DNA of 64,000 bases from Ganoderma boninense (GCA_002900995.3 CM035314.1:2264115-2328114), one strand, 5' to 3'. Shown: positions 1 to 11,350, counted from the first letter of the stretch. Notes: generated from the letters alone by a model not told the origin. Numbers and translations: made by a program.

Positions 1-400
1 AGACTCCAGTACGTGGCCTATATTTCGCAGCGCAGCCGGTTCTAACAATCAATTGAATATAACTGTATTCCCATGACGTTCTGTGGCCAAGCTGGGCCCA
101 GGGTAATTACGTGGGGACATAAGTTCAAGGCTTTCAAGAGCCTGCCAGTGAGAAAAACACACGTGGTTAAAGTTCTGAGTCTGAATACTTTTCGGACCAC
201 ACTGATGGCAGTGTAAAACAGTCCTTACGTTAGCAAGTCGTATGCTTGGCCGTGCCACCCGCGGCCGCAGCGTGCAAAGATTGGGAATATTCATTTTTCC
301 CTGGTGGCATTCAAAACAACCCTGCAACAAGGGCCGGAAGTGACCTCAGGCTTCGAACTCGCCACGACGGCGATCGCTCTTACGGTTCACCGCCGTGAAA
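1..400. other. upstream flank, no gene recognised
   Basis: I see no convincing gene here. An open frame on the minus strand at 49-330 has scattered Cys pairs but no family resemblance and no splice context. From about 335 onward the sequence resembles the DNA upstream of the second P450 gene (about 24100-24160, minus strand), so the last part belongs to the duplicated promoter. Confidence 0.5.
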
Positions 401-430
401 TCCAAGGTATAAGTTAAAGGTCGTCCCGCA
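401..430 (+). promoter_or_regulatory. conserved core promoter of P450 gene 1
   Basis: This 30-base block holds GTATAAGTTAAAGG, a TATA-like element, about 50 bases before the start codon at 481. The same block occurs on the minus strand at 24071-24100, 52 bases before the start of P450 gene 2, with 28 of 30 bases identical. Such conservation next to less similar flanks suggests core promoter function, probably shared regulation of the two paralogues. Confidence 0.6.
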
Positions 431-480
431 GAAATCCCTCTAGATCTGCTGAGGCCCAAGTTCAACCTACCAGTGGAAAG

Positions 481-3037
481 ATGACGGCCTACATCTCCCT
501 GACTGTGCTAGCTGTGTTCGGGTACCTCGCACTCAAGGTCTTTCGCAACTACTTGTTCAGCTCGCCTCTCGACAACATCCCGGGTCCTGCTCCGGTATCG
601 CTCTGGACTGGTAGGTTGCGCGCTTTATCCCGGGGCAATGAACTTCGTTGTGATGCTAATGAGATCATAGGTCACCTCCCCCAGCTGTTTCATCGCAAAG
701 CTTGGAAATTTATGGCGCACACTGCCTCTACCTATGGACCGATCTCTTTACTGAAGGGCCTCTTCGGCGTAAGTGCCTTAGGGAGCCCTCCGTGCTATTC
801 TGTCTCACGGCGTCTGTTGTGGCCCAGAGACGGATCCTGTTGATCCACGATCCGCTGGCCTTGCACACGATCGTCGTCAAGGAGCAGGAGTTCTACACCA
901 AATACGTCACCCCTTCCAAGTAAGTACGCCTCTTCGTCTTCCCCTGCTGGTCTTTTCGACCATCACCACCGCCACCACCACCACCCGGACCACCACACCA
1001 TGATATCTCACCATTGTGTTATTGTGTTACACGCAGTGACGTTAAGTTGTATCTCGGCCCGGGCGTGCTGACAACCGTCGGCGAGCAGCACATGCGGCAA
1101 CGGAAGCTGCTGAACCCGGTCTTCTCTGTGTCCCACCTTCGCAAGATGACGCACATCTTCTACAACGTCGCCCACAAGGTGCGTGCTCTAGCATCGTGTC
1201 TATCCGCCGTCCTCAAAGTGTTCTTGTTGGTTGGCAATCGGCAAGTCTACAGATGCGAAGCGCACTCGCCTTGCGCTTGCCTCGGGACGGCGACGGGAAG
1301 GTGCTGGACGTTAACGAATGGATGGCGCGGACGACGCTCGAGATGCTCGGGCAGGCGGGGCTGGGGTACTCGTTCGACAACTTCGAGGAGGACTCGATCG
1401 ACCCATACGGCGAGTCGATCAAGATGTTCTTGTACGTCCCCGTCCCCGTCATCCTCCCCGCTCTTGCGTTGCCTGTGCATGCGTTAACCCCCATTGAACT
1501 GACACTTGTTCTGGGTGTTTTTCTTCTCCGGCATGGGGTGGATGCGGTCGTGATTAAGCCCGGCGTTTGGGCCAGTGGTGAAGTTCAAATTCCTCGTTGA
1601 GCAGCTCTCATGGGTCTTCTCCGACGCGTCCCTCCTGTGGTTGCTCAGCCTGATCCCCAGCAAGGACATGCGGCGCATGCTCAAGATCACGGACACTATG
1701 CGCAAGCACTCGCAGCGGATCATCGACGAAAAGAAGGCTGCACTGAAGAAGGGCAACGACGCGCTGAAGCGGGCAGTCGGTGAGGGCAAGGATATCATGA
1801 GTATTTGCCGTGCGTACCGCTTGCTCGTCCTGGCTGGACCTCGCGATAACAGCTGACGCTGACGGGGCTGTGCTGGGGATGTACTGGCATTAGTCAGGGC
1901 GAACATGGCAGCAGGAGACAAAGAGAAGATGACGGATGAGGAGATCCTGGCCCAGACGTCGTGAGTCGCATTGCGCATCCATATGCTTCCCAATGTTGTT
2001 GACCTCCAAGCGTACGACTAAGGACATTCATCCTCGCTGGTATGGAGTCAACATCGAACGCGCTCTCGCGCGTCCTCCACCTCCTCTCGCAGAACCCCAC
2101 CATGCAAGAGAAACTGCGGGCTGAGATCGTCGACGCACAAGGAGGCGCAGAGCCGGGCGACACTAACGCCGCGATCCCGTACGACGACCTCAACAAGCTC
2201 CCGTACCTCGACGCCGTGTGCCGCGAGACGCTTCGGATGCACGCCCCTCTCCCAATCACGAGCCGCCTGTACGTGTCTCGTCTCCAAAGCTTCATCCCTC
2301 CGTCTGTGAGCCCTCCTCCCCTCCGCTGACTGGGACTCATTCTTGTTCTTGTTCTCGCTGTAGGGCCGCGAAGGACATGGTGCTGCCGCTCGCAACGCCC
2401 GTGCGTGGAAACGACGGCAGAGTGATGCACGAGGTCGTCGTGCCCGAGGGTACGGGCGTGCTCGTGCACTACCAGGGCAGCAACAGCGCTCCAGAGCTCT
2501 GGGGCGACGACGCGCACGAGTGGAAGCCTGAGCGCTGGCTCACGCCGTTGCCCCAGGCCCTCGAGGACGCGCGCATCCCCGGGGTTTACTCGAATCTGTG
2601 AGTGCCTAGCACGATGCGCTTGGTTGTGCCTCTCGCGATCTGGCTGGCTGATCCCGGTGTGTGCAGGATGACGTTCTCGGGTGGGGCAAGTTCGTGCATG
2701 TAAGTTGTCCTTCAAGCTGTTCTCTCTTTTATTCGCAGGAGGATGGAGTTAATGGCATGCTCTTTGTTCAGTGGATTCAAGTTCGGGCAGCTCGAGATGA
2801 GTACGTGGCTTTCCCCATTCTTTCGTAAACCGGCCCCGCGGGGATCACGATTGCGCTTCCTGAGTCTGACATGACATTCGACTCGCTGCAGAGATCGTCC
2901 TTGCAACCCTGCTGTCGAGCTTCGCATTCGAACTGTCGGACAAGGATATCACGTGGAACTGGGCCGGTGTCATGTACCCGACAATGGGCGAGGAAAGCAA
3001 CAAGTCCGAGATGTTGCTGAAGGTCAAGGCCCTGTAA
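481..3037 (+). CDS. cytochrome P450 monooxygenase, copy 1
   Basis: Haem-thiolate monooxygenase, anchored in the ER membrane by an N-terminal helix. I read 12 exons: 481-610, 671-768, 828-919, 1037-1178, 1253-1431, 1559-1809, 1894-1960, 2023-2268, 2364-2597, 2667-2699, 2772-2800 and 2892-3037, giving 548 residues with every junction in frame. Visible motifs are an N-terminal hydrophobic stretch followed by the proline-rich hinge DNIPGPAP, the I-helix LAGMESTSN, the K-helix ETLR (ExxR), PERW, and the haem loop FSGGASSCIGF. The Cys ligand is present, but the normally conserved Arg/His two residues before it is Ser. Copy 2 at 21572-24018 has Arg there. The start is the first ATG before the membrane anchor and matches copy 2. 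It is divergent from the peptide genes' flank and marks the left edge of the cluster. The CYP family was not assigned. Confidence 0.93.
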
Positions 3038-3690
3038 AGCTCAGTAAACGATAGGTCCACGATAGGCTGTCAAGGCGCAGTAGAAACTCCGTCTTAGCTA
3101 CCAACATACTTGGCCTGATATCTAATGCGAATTCGTCAGTATGCTTCCGTCAGAAAACGAAGAACAAGTGGACAGCGTGTACGGTAAGGCGTTAGATCAA
3201 CACCGATCGTCAGAGCAGTACACACAGCCGAAAACACTCACCGACTCTTCCAGCTCATGACTTTGGCCGCATCAACTTGAATGGCAAGCTGTCTAGCGCA
3301 GTGACCTTCTGCGCATGCCAGCGGTCCCTCAGGGATCAACATTTGAGCTCGTGGCCCAAGACGCCCACTCAATTTGAACATGCGTCTACCTATATGTACT
3401 TATTGTGTTGAATGTGCCCATAACGCCTACGCTGAAACACTCTTCTGCGCTTCCAAACATTCTGACAACGACCACTGCGTGCATCAGCGACATCTCCGGC
3501 TTCATCCAGCACACAACAACCCATGTCCGACATCGAACTTTGATCGAACGTATCTCATCTACTAGTTCTCATCCACCCAGGAATACTGACGGCTCGGATA
3601 GTAAGTCATGGTTGCAGGTGAAGAACAGGATGGTGCCTAACAGGCAGGCTCGAAGCGAGCATAAACGTCAATCGAATGACCCCGTCGAGT
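3038..3690. other. intergenic, nothing recognised
   Basis: Downstream of P450 copy 1. Short open frames (for example 3374-3565) show no signal peptide, no domain and no splice-supported continuation. I see no RNA gene or repeat. Confidence 0.45.
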
Positions 3691-3709
3691 AATCCATGTG
3701 TCGCCGTAC

Positions 3710-3915
3710 GTGGACGCATCTCTCAGTGCTGTTTTCAAGTGCCTCTACCTATCTCTCATCATGCCGCCTCAGGTGCTTCCTATGGTCGAACGATCAACGT
3801 TGCTGGGGCTACAGGGAAAAACGGAATTGACCTTACTACCTTCGTCCCAAGGAAAGAAATGTGTCAACCCGAGATGGAAAATACTGCTTGGTTGAGCGAC
3901 CGGATATCCACCTGA
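3710..3915 (+). pseudogene. possible decayed precursor-peptide gene
   Basis: An open frame ends at 3915 with AWLSDRIST, which resembles the C-terminal end GWLSRRNLKS of the peptide gene at 15967-16201: a Trp-Leu-Ser followed by a charged residue, Arg and a short tail. Upstream, at about 3730-3790, a frame reads KCLYLSLIM, loosely like the signal peptide KILSLYLAALM of that gene. No start codon or clean intron pattern joins the two. I read this as a relic, or as a precursor gene whose first exon I could not define. Confidence is low. Confidence 0.3.
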
Positions 3916-4012
3916 TGTCGGGGCCATGTGGTCTTAAGGGCGTGGAACAGGTTTCATAGAGTCCTATCCCCACCACTCCCTGGTACGACCACTGAGCCCC
4001 CAAATTCCAAGG

Positions 4013-4224
4013 ATGCGTGTACAACTCCTTTTCCTTGCTGCCCTGGTGGTTCAAGCTGCATCCCTTATCGTGGGAGCGCCACACAAGGCCCGTGACGGTG
4101 GGTTATCGTGACCCAGCCCTATTGTTCTGCCCTAACACTGTAACTTGGCGTTTTTCCTGCAGGCCCTACCAGCTCGACCGCCTCGATCGGCGAGCCCGAA
4201 TGGCTTTGGGCGGCCCATAAATAA
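4013..4224 (+). CDS. small secreted peptide, putative precursor (type I, P1)
   Basis: Predicted 48-residue protein from two exons, 4013-4097 and 4163-4224, with a GT-AG intron inside a Gly codon. Residues 1-22 are a clear signal peptide (MRVQLLFLAALVVQ onward) ending near IVGA. A short spacer PHKARDG follows, then TSSTASIGEPEWLWAAHK to the stop. The architecture matches the genes at 17452-17651 and 15967-16201: signal peptide, an A-R-D/R-A junction, an intron at the same codon, a TSS/NSS element, then a Trp-Leu motif near the C-terminus. It is too small for an enzyme. With UstYa-like oxidases and P450s nearby, a ribosomal-peptide precursor is the best inference. A small secreted effector is the alternative. 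Confidence 0.72.
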
Positions 4225-5446
4225 AGTTTCTGGTTCGCTCTAGCAAGGCTCCTAGGATCACGAGCATGAGTTGTTATATTGCTTAATATGGTAAGGAGCT
4301 TTTACATTACCTGCGTACGCCGTTCGCAACTCATCGGTACTCATCGCCCATGCCAGATCAAGGCCGCCCCAGGGGAATATTCATTGGACAATATAGTTAG
4401 CCACGGTGGCGACTTGCTCCACTGGTTGTTACGCAATACGTATAAAGCTGCACACATGGCACATTGATCCTCAGGCTGTCCATTCATCGTAGCTCGGACC
4501 CTTGTTTTGTACCTCAAGTGCGTCTACACCGCATTCTGTGGGCAAGCGGGGTCTCCGAACCTCCAAATCGGCTCTTTGCGCTACTTGAGCGGATGTTATA
4601 CTGCCGGAAACTTCGCCACCTACCATTCCTATGAAGGCGACTCTGAGGCTGGTCTCATCCGCAAAGAAGAAGAGTCGGCGGTCACCCTGATAGGCTTACC
4701 AAAGGGTATTCGTATCGACAAACGCGACCTGATTATAACTTGACTCGGAGCGGGACAAAGGTCCCCACTTGAATGCCTTCATCAGACAACACGCTTCTGT
4801 GCTGTGGGAAAGGCTGGGCGCAGGGCTATGTTGACAGCATTATCTAGAAGACGTCAATCAGGAACAACTGATAGCACAGCTGCATGCGGCCGCAGGGGAG
4901 CTGGAAGGTGGCGTGTATACCCAAAGTAAGGATTTGGATATGCGGGTTACAGATACATACGTATGCCGCCCCAGGATGAACATTGAGGCCTTGAGGCCAG
5001 GCGTAGGGAGAATCCGGCGGCGTGTGCTGACGTTCTTCGATGTCGCCGTTCCCTTCGTCATGTCGGAACAGGCGTCGGCTTCGTGGCGTCAACAGCTTCC
5101 GCGGGCCTCGCGCCTGCTGAGGAGACCTGGTATCATTGTTGAGGATGCGTCTAGGATCGTGGCGGAGTTGGAGATATTCGTATACGCCTGGAATAGTAGC
5201 AGGACCCCGCGAACCGCGGGCTATGCATTACTTGACATTTGCACGCTCTTCTATCATCTAGAAGCCGGCTGTGCGTATGCAGGATACAGGTATTTGAATG
5301 ATCGAAAGGTCGCCATGTCCGGTCCAGGGGACCGCAATACACCAGGAGGATCCTTGGGGAACATGGACGACAATCCAGACCTACTTATAAAAGCGGTCAA
5401 CACCTCCACGCACCAATAGACAAGCTACTCGACATACCGCACAGCG
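4225..5446. other. intergenic, unassigned open frames
   Basis: Open frames at 4507-4743 (plus), 4844-5092 (minus) and 4913-5419 (plus) have no recognisable domain, signal peptide or splice partner. The two strands at 4850-5090 are open together, which points to chance. I cannot exclude a small real gene on the minus strand at 4844-5092. Confidence 0.4.
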
Positions 5447-5837
5447 ATGCCTTCCCCTCGCTTCTTCCTCCTCGCGATCCTTCTCGTCGTCTTTGCGACG
5501 TTGGTCGTCGACGCCGCCCCAGTACCCACAGGTACGAGACATGGACTACTAATTTCCTCTCAAAGGAGCCCATGCACGCTCATGCTCATTCGCGTCAATC
5601 CCAGAAGACGCAGACGCAGACGCAGACCACGCGGTTGTCGACGCGATATGGCTCAGCGTCAACGGGCGGCGGTCGACGCCCGAGGATGGTCAGTGCGCTT
5701 GCTCGCCTTCCATCGCATTCTCGAGGCGGCATTGACACCGATCATCCTCGATTCCGGCTCTTGGCCTCCGAAGGACGCCAGGCCTGACCGGCGCAGACAC
5801 AGCCTTGGGCGCGGGCCAGGCCCCTAGACGTTTCTAG
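5447..5837 (+). CDS. small secreted peptide, putative precursor (type II, P2)
   Basis: Exon 1 (5447-5531) encodes a signal peptide, MPSPRFFLLAILLVVFA, to about residue 24. Exon 2 starts at 5605 and reads an Asp-Ala repeat, then DHAVVDAIWLSVNGRRSTPEDG. A second intron probably starts at 5689. It aligns base by base with the gene at 14520-14831, including a shared CATTGAC branch-like site. The acceptor is at about 5773 (stop at 5787) or 5779 (stop at 5837, used here). Without that intron the frame stops near 5726. The dibasic RR just after WLSVNG is a plausible Kex2 site. The paralogue on the minus strand at 14.5-14.8 kb has the same layout. Function as a cyclised-peptide precursor is inferred. 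Confidence 0.68.
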
Positions 5838-6377
5838 AAGTACAATGTCTCCGGTGAGTTGGAACGGCGTTCAAATGTAATCACGTACTGACTGGCCCGT
5901 GCTTCTTCGACAGACAGTCCCCGTGAACAGTGTATTTAACTCGGACTTGCAGTCTTTTGTAACCTATATAACCCAGTGAGATGATGATTGTAGGATGAGG
6001 CATGAGAACACGATGTTAGACTTTGACTTTTGTGCGATGGTTGTATGTGTTCGGACCTTACTGTAATAAAAATGCACCTGAGAGCCTGCGCTATGTATCG
6101 CAAAACGGTCATTCAGCGCACGTCCGGAGTGATGTGTCAAAGGTGTCTGGCGTAGGCAGATCCCCGAAAAGATGCAAGGAGCGGAGAAATTCCATGCACC
6201 AGACGGTGGAGGTGGTGCACGATCGTGCTGGCAGTTCGCAGTTCCTGCGGAAAGAACACGGCAAAAACTCTGAAAGGTTTATGTTCATCAATCAAAGATA
6301 CAGGACATCTCCGCCACGTCGTCGTCATGTCCGCAGCCCCGGCGCACCTCTCTCCCGCAGGCGATCTCGAATCAGAC
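5838..6377. other. intergenic between P2 and UstYa gene 1
   Basis: This is the convergent 3' space of the precursor gene (plus) and the UstYa gene (minus). I see nothing beyond AT-richer untranslated-looking sequence and short chance open frames. Confidence 0.45.
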
Positions 6378-7003
6378 TCAGTGGCTATGGGATGTCCCCG
6401 CCCCCGCGGCATACGCCTTCTGGTTCTCCTCCACCGCCTCGTACACCGCGCGCCAATCAAGGCACCTGCGGACGGGATGCGGCTCGACGGGGTGGATATT
6501 GGACGGGTACTGGTACGGATCGAGGTGCGTGTCGCCGCGACACAGGATCATTTGCCGGATGTAGTTCATGCAATGGCGGGCGGGCTGCTCGTTGCGCTGC
6601 GCGCGCGGCTTTGTGAGCTGGTCGCGCATGACGTCGAGGCAGCGCAGCTGGTGGAACATGGAGACCATGAACGGCTCGTGGTGCGCGCCGAGGTGGATGA
6701 GCCCGTCGCCTGGGACGAGTGCGGCCCAGGCTTGCGAGGCGTTGAGGTCGTAGCGGAGGCCGCTGTCAAAGGCAAAGGCCACGGGCTTGCGCTCGACGTC
6801 CCATACCCCGCCTGGGTGGAAGACAAATGGGGGTTAGATAGGCATGCGACGTTCAGGGCAATTAACTTACCGTTAGGTACCAGCTCGTGCCTCGATTGTC
6901 GGTAGAGAATGGTGAGACTGACGAACTTGTACGTGAAGTTCAGTCCAAGGAAAAGGATGGCAATGGACAGGATGAAGGACTCGAATCGTCGTGGCGAGGA
7001 CAT
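6378..7003 (-). CDS. UstYa-like (DUF3328) protein 1, motifs degenerate
   Basis: Two exons, split at about 6815-6873, give roughly 188 residues. The N-terminus (start at 7003, or 7015 for the upstream in-frame ATG) holds one transmembrane helix, ESFILSIAILFLGLNFTY. The soluble part has the UstYa layout: a Gly-Asp-Gly turn with HLG, then FHQLRCLDVMR, ARHCMNYIRQ and CLDW near the end. The family acts on signal-peptide-bearing precursors of fungal cyclic peptides (ustiloxin, asperipin, phomopsin) in the secretory pathway. Canonical members carry two HxxHC motifs. Here the first is HQLRC (His to Arg) and the second keeps only HC, without the upstream His. It may be a non-catalytic partner or may bind metal differently. 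It lies between precursor P2 and UstYa gene 2. Confidence 0.83.
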
Positions 7004-8107
7004 GCTGGGAGACATTGGGAGAAAGGAGGAGGAAAGGGCAGAGAGGAGCACTGAACCTTGAGGACTCCACTAGGGAACGGATTGCACTGGTTTGGGATGC
7101 GAATGCCAGGATGGCAGTACGAGGGTTGCGCTTAGCAGAGTCCCGGGGAATCGGGAACAGAGGTAATGCCTTCAGTCCTAGACGTAATCGCAGATCGCCT
7201 CCTATAGAAACAGTCAGGTGCGATTTCAAGGCATGGTTCAAAATTAAGGGGCGTACTGCGAGTCCTTGTTCTTCGCAGCTTCGAGTCTCGTTATCGCGCC
7301 CATGGTCCGCATGACTCACAAGCAAGAATTCCTTGTTCGTTTCAACTTCCCAGACGTGAATAGCACGCCATGGGCTGTTCATATGTCGCCGCGGCCATTC
7401 GAGGATCATACTGGAGACAGTGGAGGAATCACAGATGGCAGTTCGTTGACAAGCGTTGTGGCGCCCAAGTGGGTGAGGCGGTGAAATCAACGTTCCGCGA
7501 CGCCACGTGGCCATGCTCATCGTTGTCATCTCCATCTTTGTTTGGTCTCACCTCCATCGAGTCCGACATTCACATCTTCCAGCTTTGTGTCAACTGCGGG
7601 TACGAAATTCGGGGCCTTGAATCGAAGAACCCACTGGAAATTCGTAGTGCGGCGGGCTAATCCTTCTTGGAAGCTGTACTCGTCCGTACCTCGTTCCTCA
7701 GATGATTTCAAGGGACTGCAAGTCCGCTACTGAATCGCCAGTACCGGTGACATCGATTCCGTATCCCAGTTCCCGCTCTGTCTGAGTCAAGAGGTGGCGG
7801 ATAGGGTCCAAACCGCGCCAATCTCCGTCGTTTCGTTGACGAGCTGAGGCCGTCATTTGCTGATGGACCGAGAACCTTATTCAACTCTTCCCATACACCG
7901 GCGGTTCCTGTCGGAACAAGAACATCCGCCCGCATAGCCCAGTTACCAGTGTCCGTGGAGTTTGCAGTGGTGTAACAGAACTTTCCTGTCCGCTGCTCCC
8001 GTTTTGATTAGAAGCTACGCCCCGTGCGTCATTCCGGCCCCGCCGTGAACTCAAGACGTTCTCTTCCTCTCCGACCTCATCCGCAACCTCAATCTCTTCC
8101 CTCTATC
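7004..8107. other. intergenic, no gene recognised
   Basis: This is divergent space between the UstYa gene 1 (minus) and the membrane-protein gene (plus). Several overlapping open frames exist on both strands (7266-7484, 7526-7711, 7542-7733 and 6873-7535), but none shows a domain or a consistent splice pattern. It may be promoter DNA with gene debris. Confidence 0.4.
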
Positions 8108-9163
8108 ATGTCCTCCCAACGCATTCCTCAGGACGAAGACATTGCTCTCCTCCAGAACGGGGAGAATGGCTCACAAGACTTCGACGAGGAATATTCTTTC
8201 AACCGAGCTGGTACCAATTTCCGTGCTCTAACATGTCCACTTATTGACTAACATACACACTGCGCAGCGTCCAAACGACAGCGTCCAGCATGGTACCGGC
8301 CCGAAGGTCGCTCGTCGGCCCTGACATGGGTGCTGGCCCTCATCGTCATTGTCGCTGCCACCGATGGGGTCGCGCTACTGTACATGTCCCGCATCATGGA
8401 CACAGTCTACGCCGACCTCAGCACCGACGAACTCGACTTCGCGAATCCCTACCACGGCCTCGACACGCTCTACAGCTCAGGAAAGATCAACTCGTCTAAG
8501 ATCAATCCCATCCAGAACATCCCCCGCGTCGTCGCACAGGTGTTCCCCGACCGCCCGAAGGAGCTCGCGCCGGTCGGCGAACACGACCTTTTCAACAAGG
8601 TCTTCGGGACGCTCTCCCCGCACGAGAAACATCTCTCCGTGTCACCCAGTGTGCGTGCCCCGCACATCCGCTCTCACAATTTCTGGTACTGACGCACGCA
8701 TGGCGTTAGGTCCACACGATCGCGCAGGTCCGCGCGCTCGACTTCGGGATGGAGGAGTGCTCCCTCGTCATCCAGCTCCCAGGAAATGGAGACCGCATCG
8801 AGGGGGACGAGCCATTCCGATTCAACCAGCTATCCGTGTTCGACGTGTACCGGCTCAACGCGCCCAAGCCTCTGGACGTCCGTAAGCTGTCGTACAACAC
8901 GAAGCCCCCCGTCAAGGAGAGAGTCGCGTCTCTCGCGCTGAAAGGCGGAGAGGAGAACCTCGTAACGACGTTCCCATGTCCCTGGGGAACATTGCACACC
9001 TTCGAGGTCGTATGCGGTGAAGGCTCTGACTGCCTGGTCGATATCTGGTCGAGTCAGAACACGACATACGGTGAACACCCTCCTCTTCCCTGTCATGTGG
9101 TGGCGATGCGTGCTGACTCGGTGTGTGGCAGGCATCTACATGTATCAGCACCAAACGATATGA
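8108..9163 (+). CDS. single-pass membrane protein of unknown function
   Basis: Four exons, 8108-8210, 8268-8650, 8710-9070 and 9132-9163, give 292 residues in frame throughout. The N-terminus is acidic and cytosolic-looking. One transmembrane helix follows, ALTWVLALIVIVAATDGVA, and then a luminal/extracellular domain with a Cys pair (CGEGSDC) and the C-terminal end GIYMYQHQTI. I recall this type of protein, with the same C-terminal end, as widespread in Agaricomycetes and often left as hypothetical; no biochemical role is known to me. Its place between two UstYa genes makes it a candidate accessory factor of the peptide locus, but it could equally be an unrelated resident. The start ATG has a good context (ATCATGTCC). 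Confidence 0.75.
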
Positions 9164-10660
9164 ACGAACGCAAGGAAGTCCGTCGTTCGTCAATGGGCTG
9201 TGAACAGCAACGATTAGTGTATTTTTGGACATCTGCGCCCCCGCCGCATCTCGTGTTCTTACACAGCGCGTGGGACCACTGAAAGCCGGGATTACGAGCG
9301 AGAACAGTAGCACGGAACCTCGCGCCCACGAACTCCCGCTCCACGCCGCTGACGCTTTAGGGTAACCAGGAAATGGGTTTGTGGGTGCACCTCCGACTCT
9401 TGTAGATAAGGATCTGCGCCAATCTGAAATACAAAACCTTTTACTCGTACCTACATTTGACCCTTAAACTCAAAGAAGCGCAAATAGGGCATTCCAGAGA
9501 CAGGGCATTCCAGAGACTGGTACTGGTTCATGTTAACCAACCAATTGGGAAACCTAAATACCTCGCTATCACCACTCTGGCACAGAAGACTCACAAAAGG
9601 GATCAAAGTCTCCGGAAGGCAATGCAGTCTCACCGTGATCCGGGACCGCAAACTCACTTCCTGTAACCCAAATCCCGCTGGAGCGTGGTATGTGCGAGCG
9701 CACTTGTTGCTCGTCTTGCACCACCACGCCCGTGGCGCTTCCCAGCGTGATCACGAATGATCAACGCGTTCGCGGCTATCCACGCGCACAGGCAGCGAAG
9801 GTGATCATGACAATCGAACAAAGCGCGGTTGACACAAATGATGCGATGTTTCGATGATCATCAACAAGCTGTTCACAATACGCGTTGAGTCGTTACTCAA
9901 CGTCAGCGACGGACTGTGCCCGTACCTCTTGGAAGCGCGACGTACCGCACCGGAACACGGGCGGAAGCCCTACGCAGCTGGGAAGCCTCGTCGACGTCTT
10001 CGAGGGACGTATGACACGTGGTAGAATGGAGGGCACGGTAGGGCACGGCGTCCTGGGTGTCTTCCTGTTCCCACAGACCGTGATTGTCCTTGGACTCTGA
10101 ACCCAACTGGGGTAAGTCTCATACGACTTGCGGTCCTCGGCGCGCAGCCAAATTCACGTTGAGAGGCCTAGGGAAACGTAATCAGCGCAGTGCGAGCGCT
10201 GCGCCGCTGCCGGCGAGCGGTATATTTGACAAGCTTGACTGGCAACTGAGGCAGCTGCGACGCCGGAAGCCTCGACATGGCTGTCCCTGTCAATTTCCCA
10301 TCTCGTTAATAATCACGAGCCCGCGGGGTACGATCTGACCTGTCGCGACGGGCGATAGTTTGGTACTAGGTTGAGACATGACCTTGTCTGAGGTTGCCGG
10401 AGACCTTCTCCCGCCTGGAAGCTTCCGGGTGTTCGTAACTGTAGGTGGCATACAGCGGGCCTGCGAGCATGTCGGAACCCGGACTCTAGGCAGTACCAGG
10501 CCTGGCGTTCCTTGTCTGGCGAAGAGTTAGGGTGGGTCAGCGAGACGGTGGAAACTGTTGATTCGCAGCGGTGCGCGGGACCGCCACGACAATTTCCTGT
10601 CATCTTTCTCGGGTATCGCGTGTCTAGTCCACCGACACACTCACCACGTTATCCCTCTCC
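9164..10660. other. intergenic, nothing recognised
   Basis: 1.5 kb without a supportable gene. A direct duplication, GGGCATTCCAGAGACa, occurs at about 9487-9515. Short open frames on both strands carry no domain. The last 100 bases are CT-rich, as is usual for a fungal promoter, and belong to UstYa gene 2. Confidence 0.45.
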
Positions 10661-11350
10661 ATGACCTCTCAGCACGTACCCATCCTCATCCTCCTCGTCC
10701 TTGCTGCACTCAACGTCTATATCGACTTCCTCCATGTGCAAGAGACACATCGAGTCGCCGTCGCGCGACCACCGCCATTAAACCACTACAGTAAGGAACC
10801 GAGATCTTACCTGCTCGCCCGTCGCTGACTGTGCACGTCGTGAACAGGCTTCATCGACGAAGACTACATCCCTCGTATGCCCCTGCCTAGCGCACACCGC
10901 GGCGGGGCCAAGTGGATACCAGAAGAGAGCGTACGGTACGCGCTCACGTCCCCCGAGGCGTTCGACGAGTGGCTCTGGACGGCGACCGTCGGCGACGGCA
11001 ACGTCCACTTCGGCGCGAACCGCCGCCTGTTCGTCGTCTCCGTTACGCACCAGATGCACTGCCTGCGCTCCGTCCGCGTCGCGCTCGAGGACGCGGGCAT
11101 CCCGCACGGGCACGCCGTCGGCCACCTCACGCACTGCCTCAACTTCATGCGCATGCACACGCTGTGTGCGGCGGACACCACGCTCGAGCCGCACGACGCG
11201 TTTGCGCGGAACTACACGCGGGAGAGGGCGGGCGGGGAGCATGTGTGCATGGACTGGGACGCGTTCTACAGGGACATGCGGACGAATTACCTGGAGTGGG
11301 ACGAGTTCCGGAAGGGCGAGGGAGAACGGCCTGCGATGACATGGGCTTGA
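10661..11350 (+). CDS. UstYa-like (DUF3328) oxidase 2, motifs intact
   Basis: Two exons joined across an intron at about 10792-10848, giving roughly 210 residues. An N-terminal membrane anchor (PILILLVLAALNVYIDF) starts almost at once. The catalytic half has both HxxHC motifs intact: HQMHC and HLTHC. These are followed by MHTLCAADTTLEPHD, the usual UstYa signature, and a C-terminal CMDWDAFYRDMR. Members of this family catalyse oxidative ring closure on ribosomal peptide precursors in the secretory pathway. The intact motifs make this the likely active oxidase of the locus, with gene 1 (6378-7003) as the degenerate partner. It is convergent with the Rieske-DUF455 gene, whose stop lies about 110 bases downstream. 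Confidence 0.9.

Noticed and set aside
1894..2715. Long minus-strand open frame inside P450 copy 1
   Set aside because: It is the complement of P450 exons with high GC; the plus-strand reading carries the I-helix, ExxR and haem motifs.
4844..5092. 82-codon minus-strand frame between P1 and P2
   Set aside because: The opposite strand is open over the same bases, and there is no signal peptide, core motif or splice partner.
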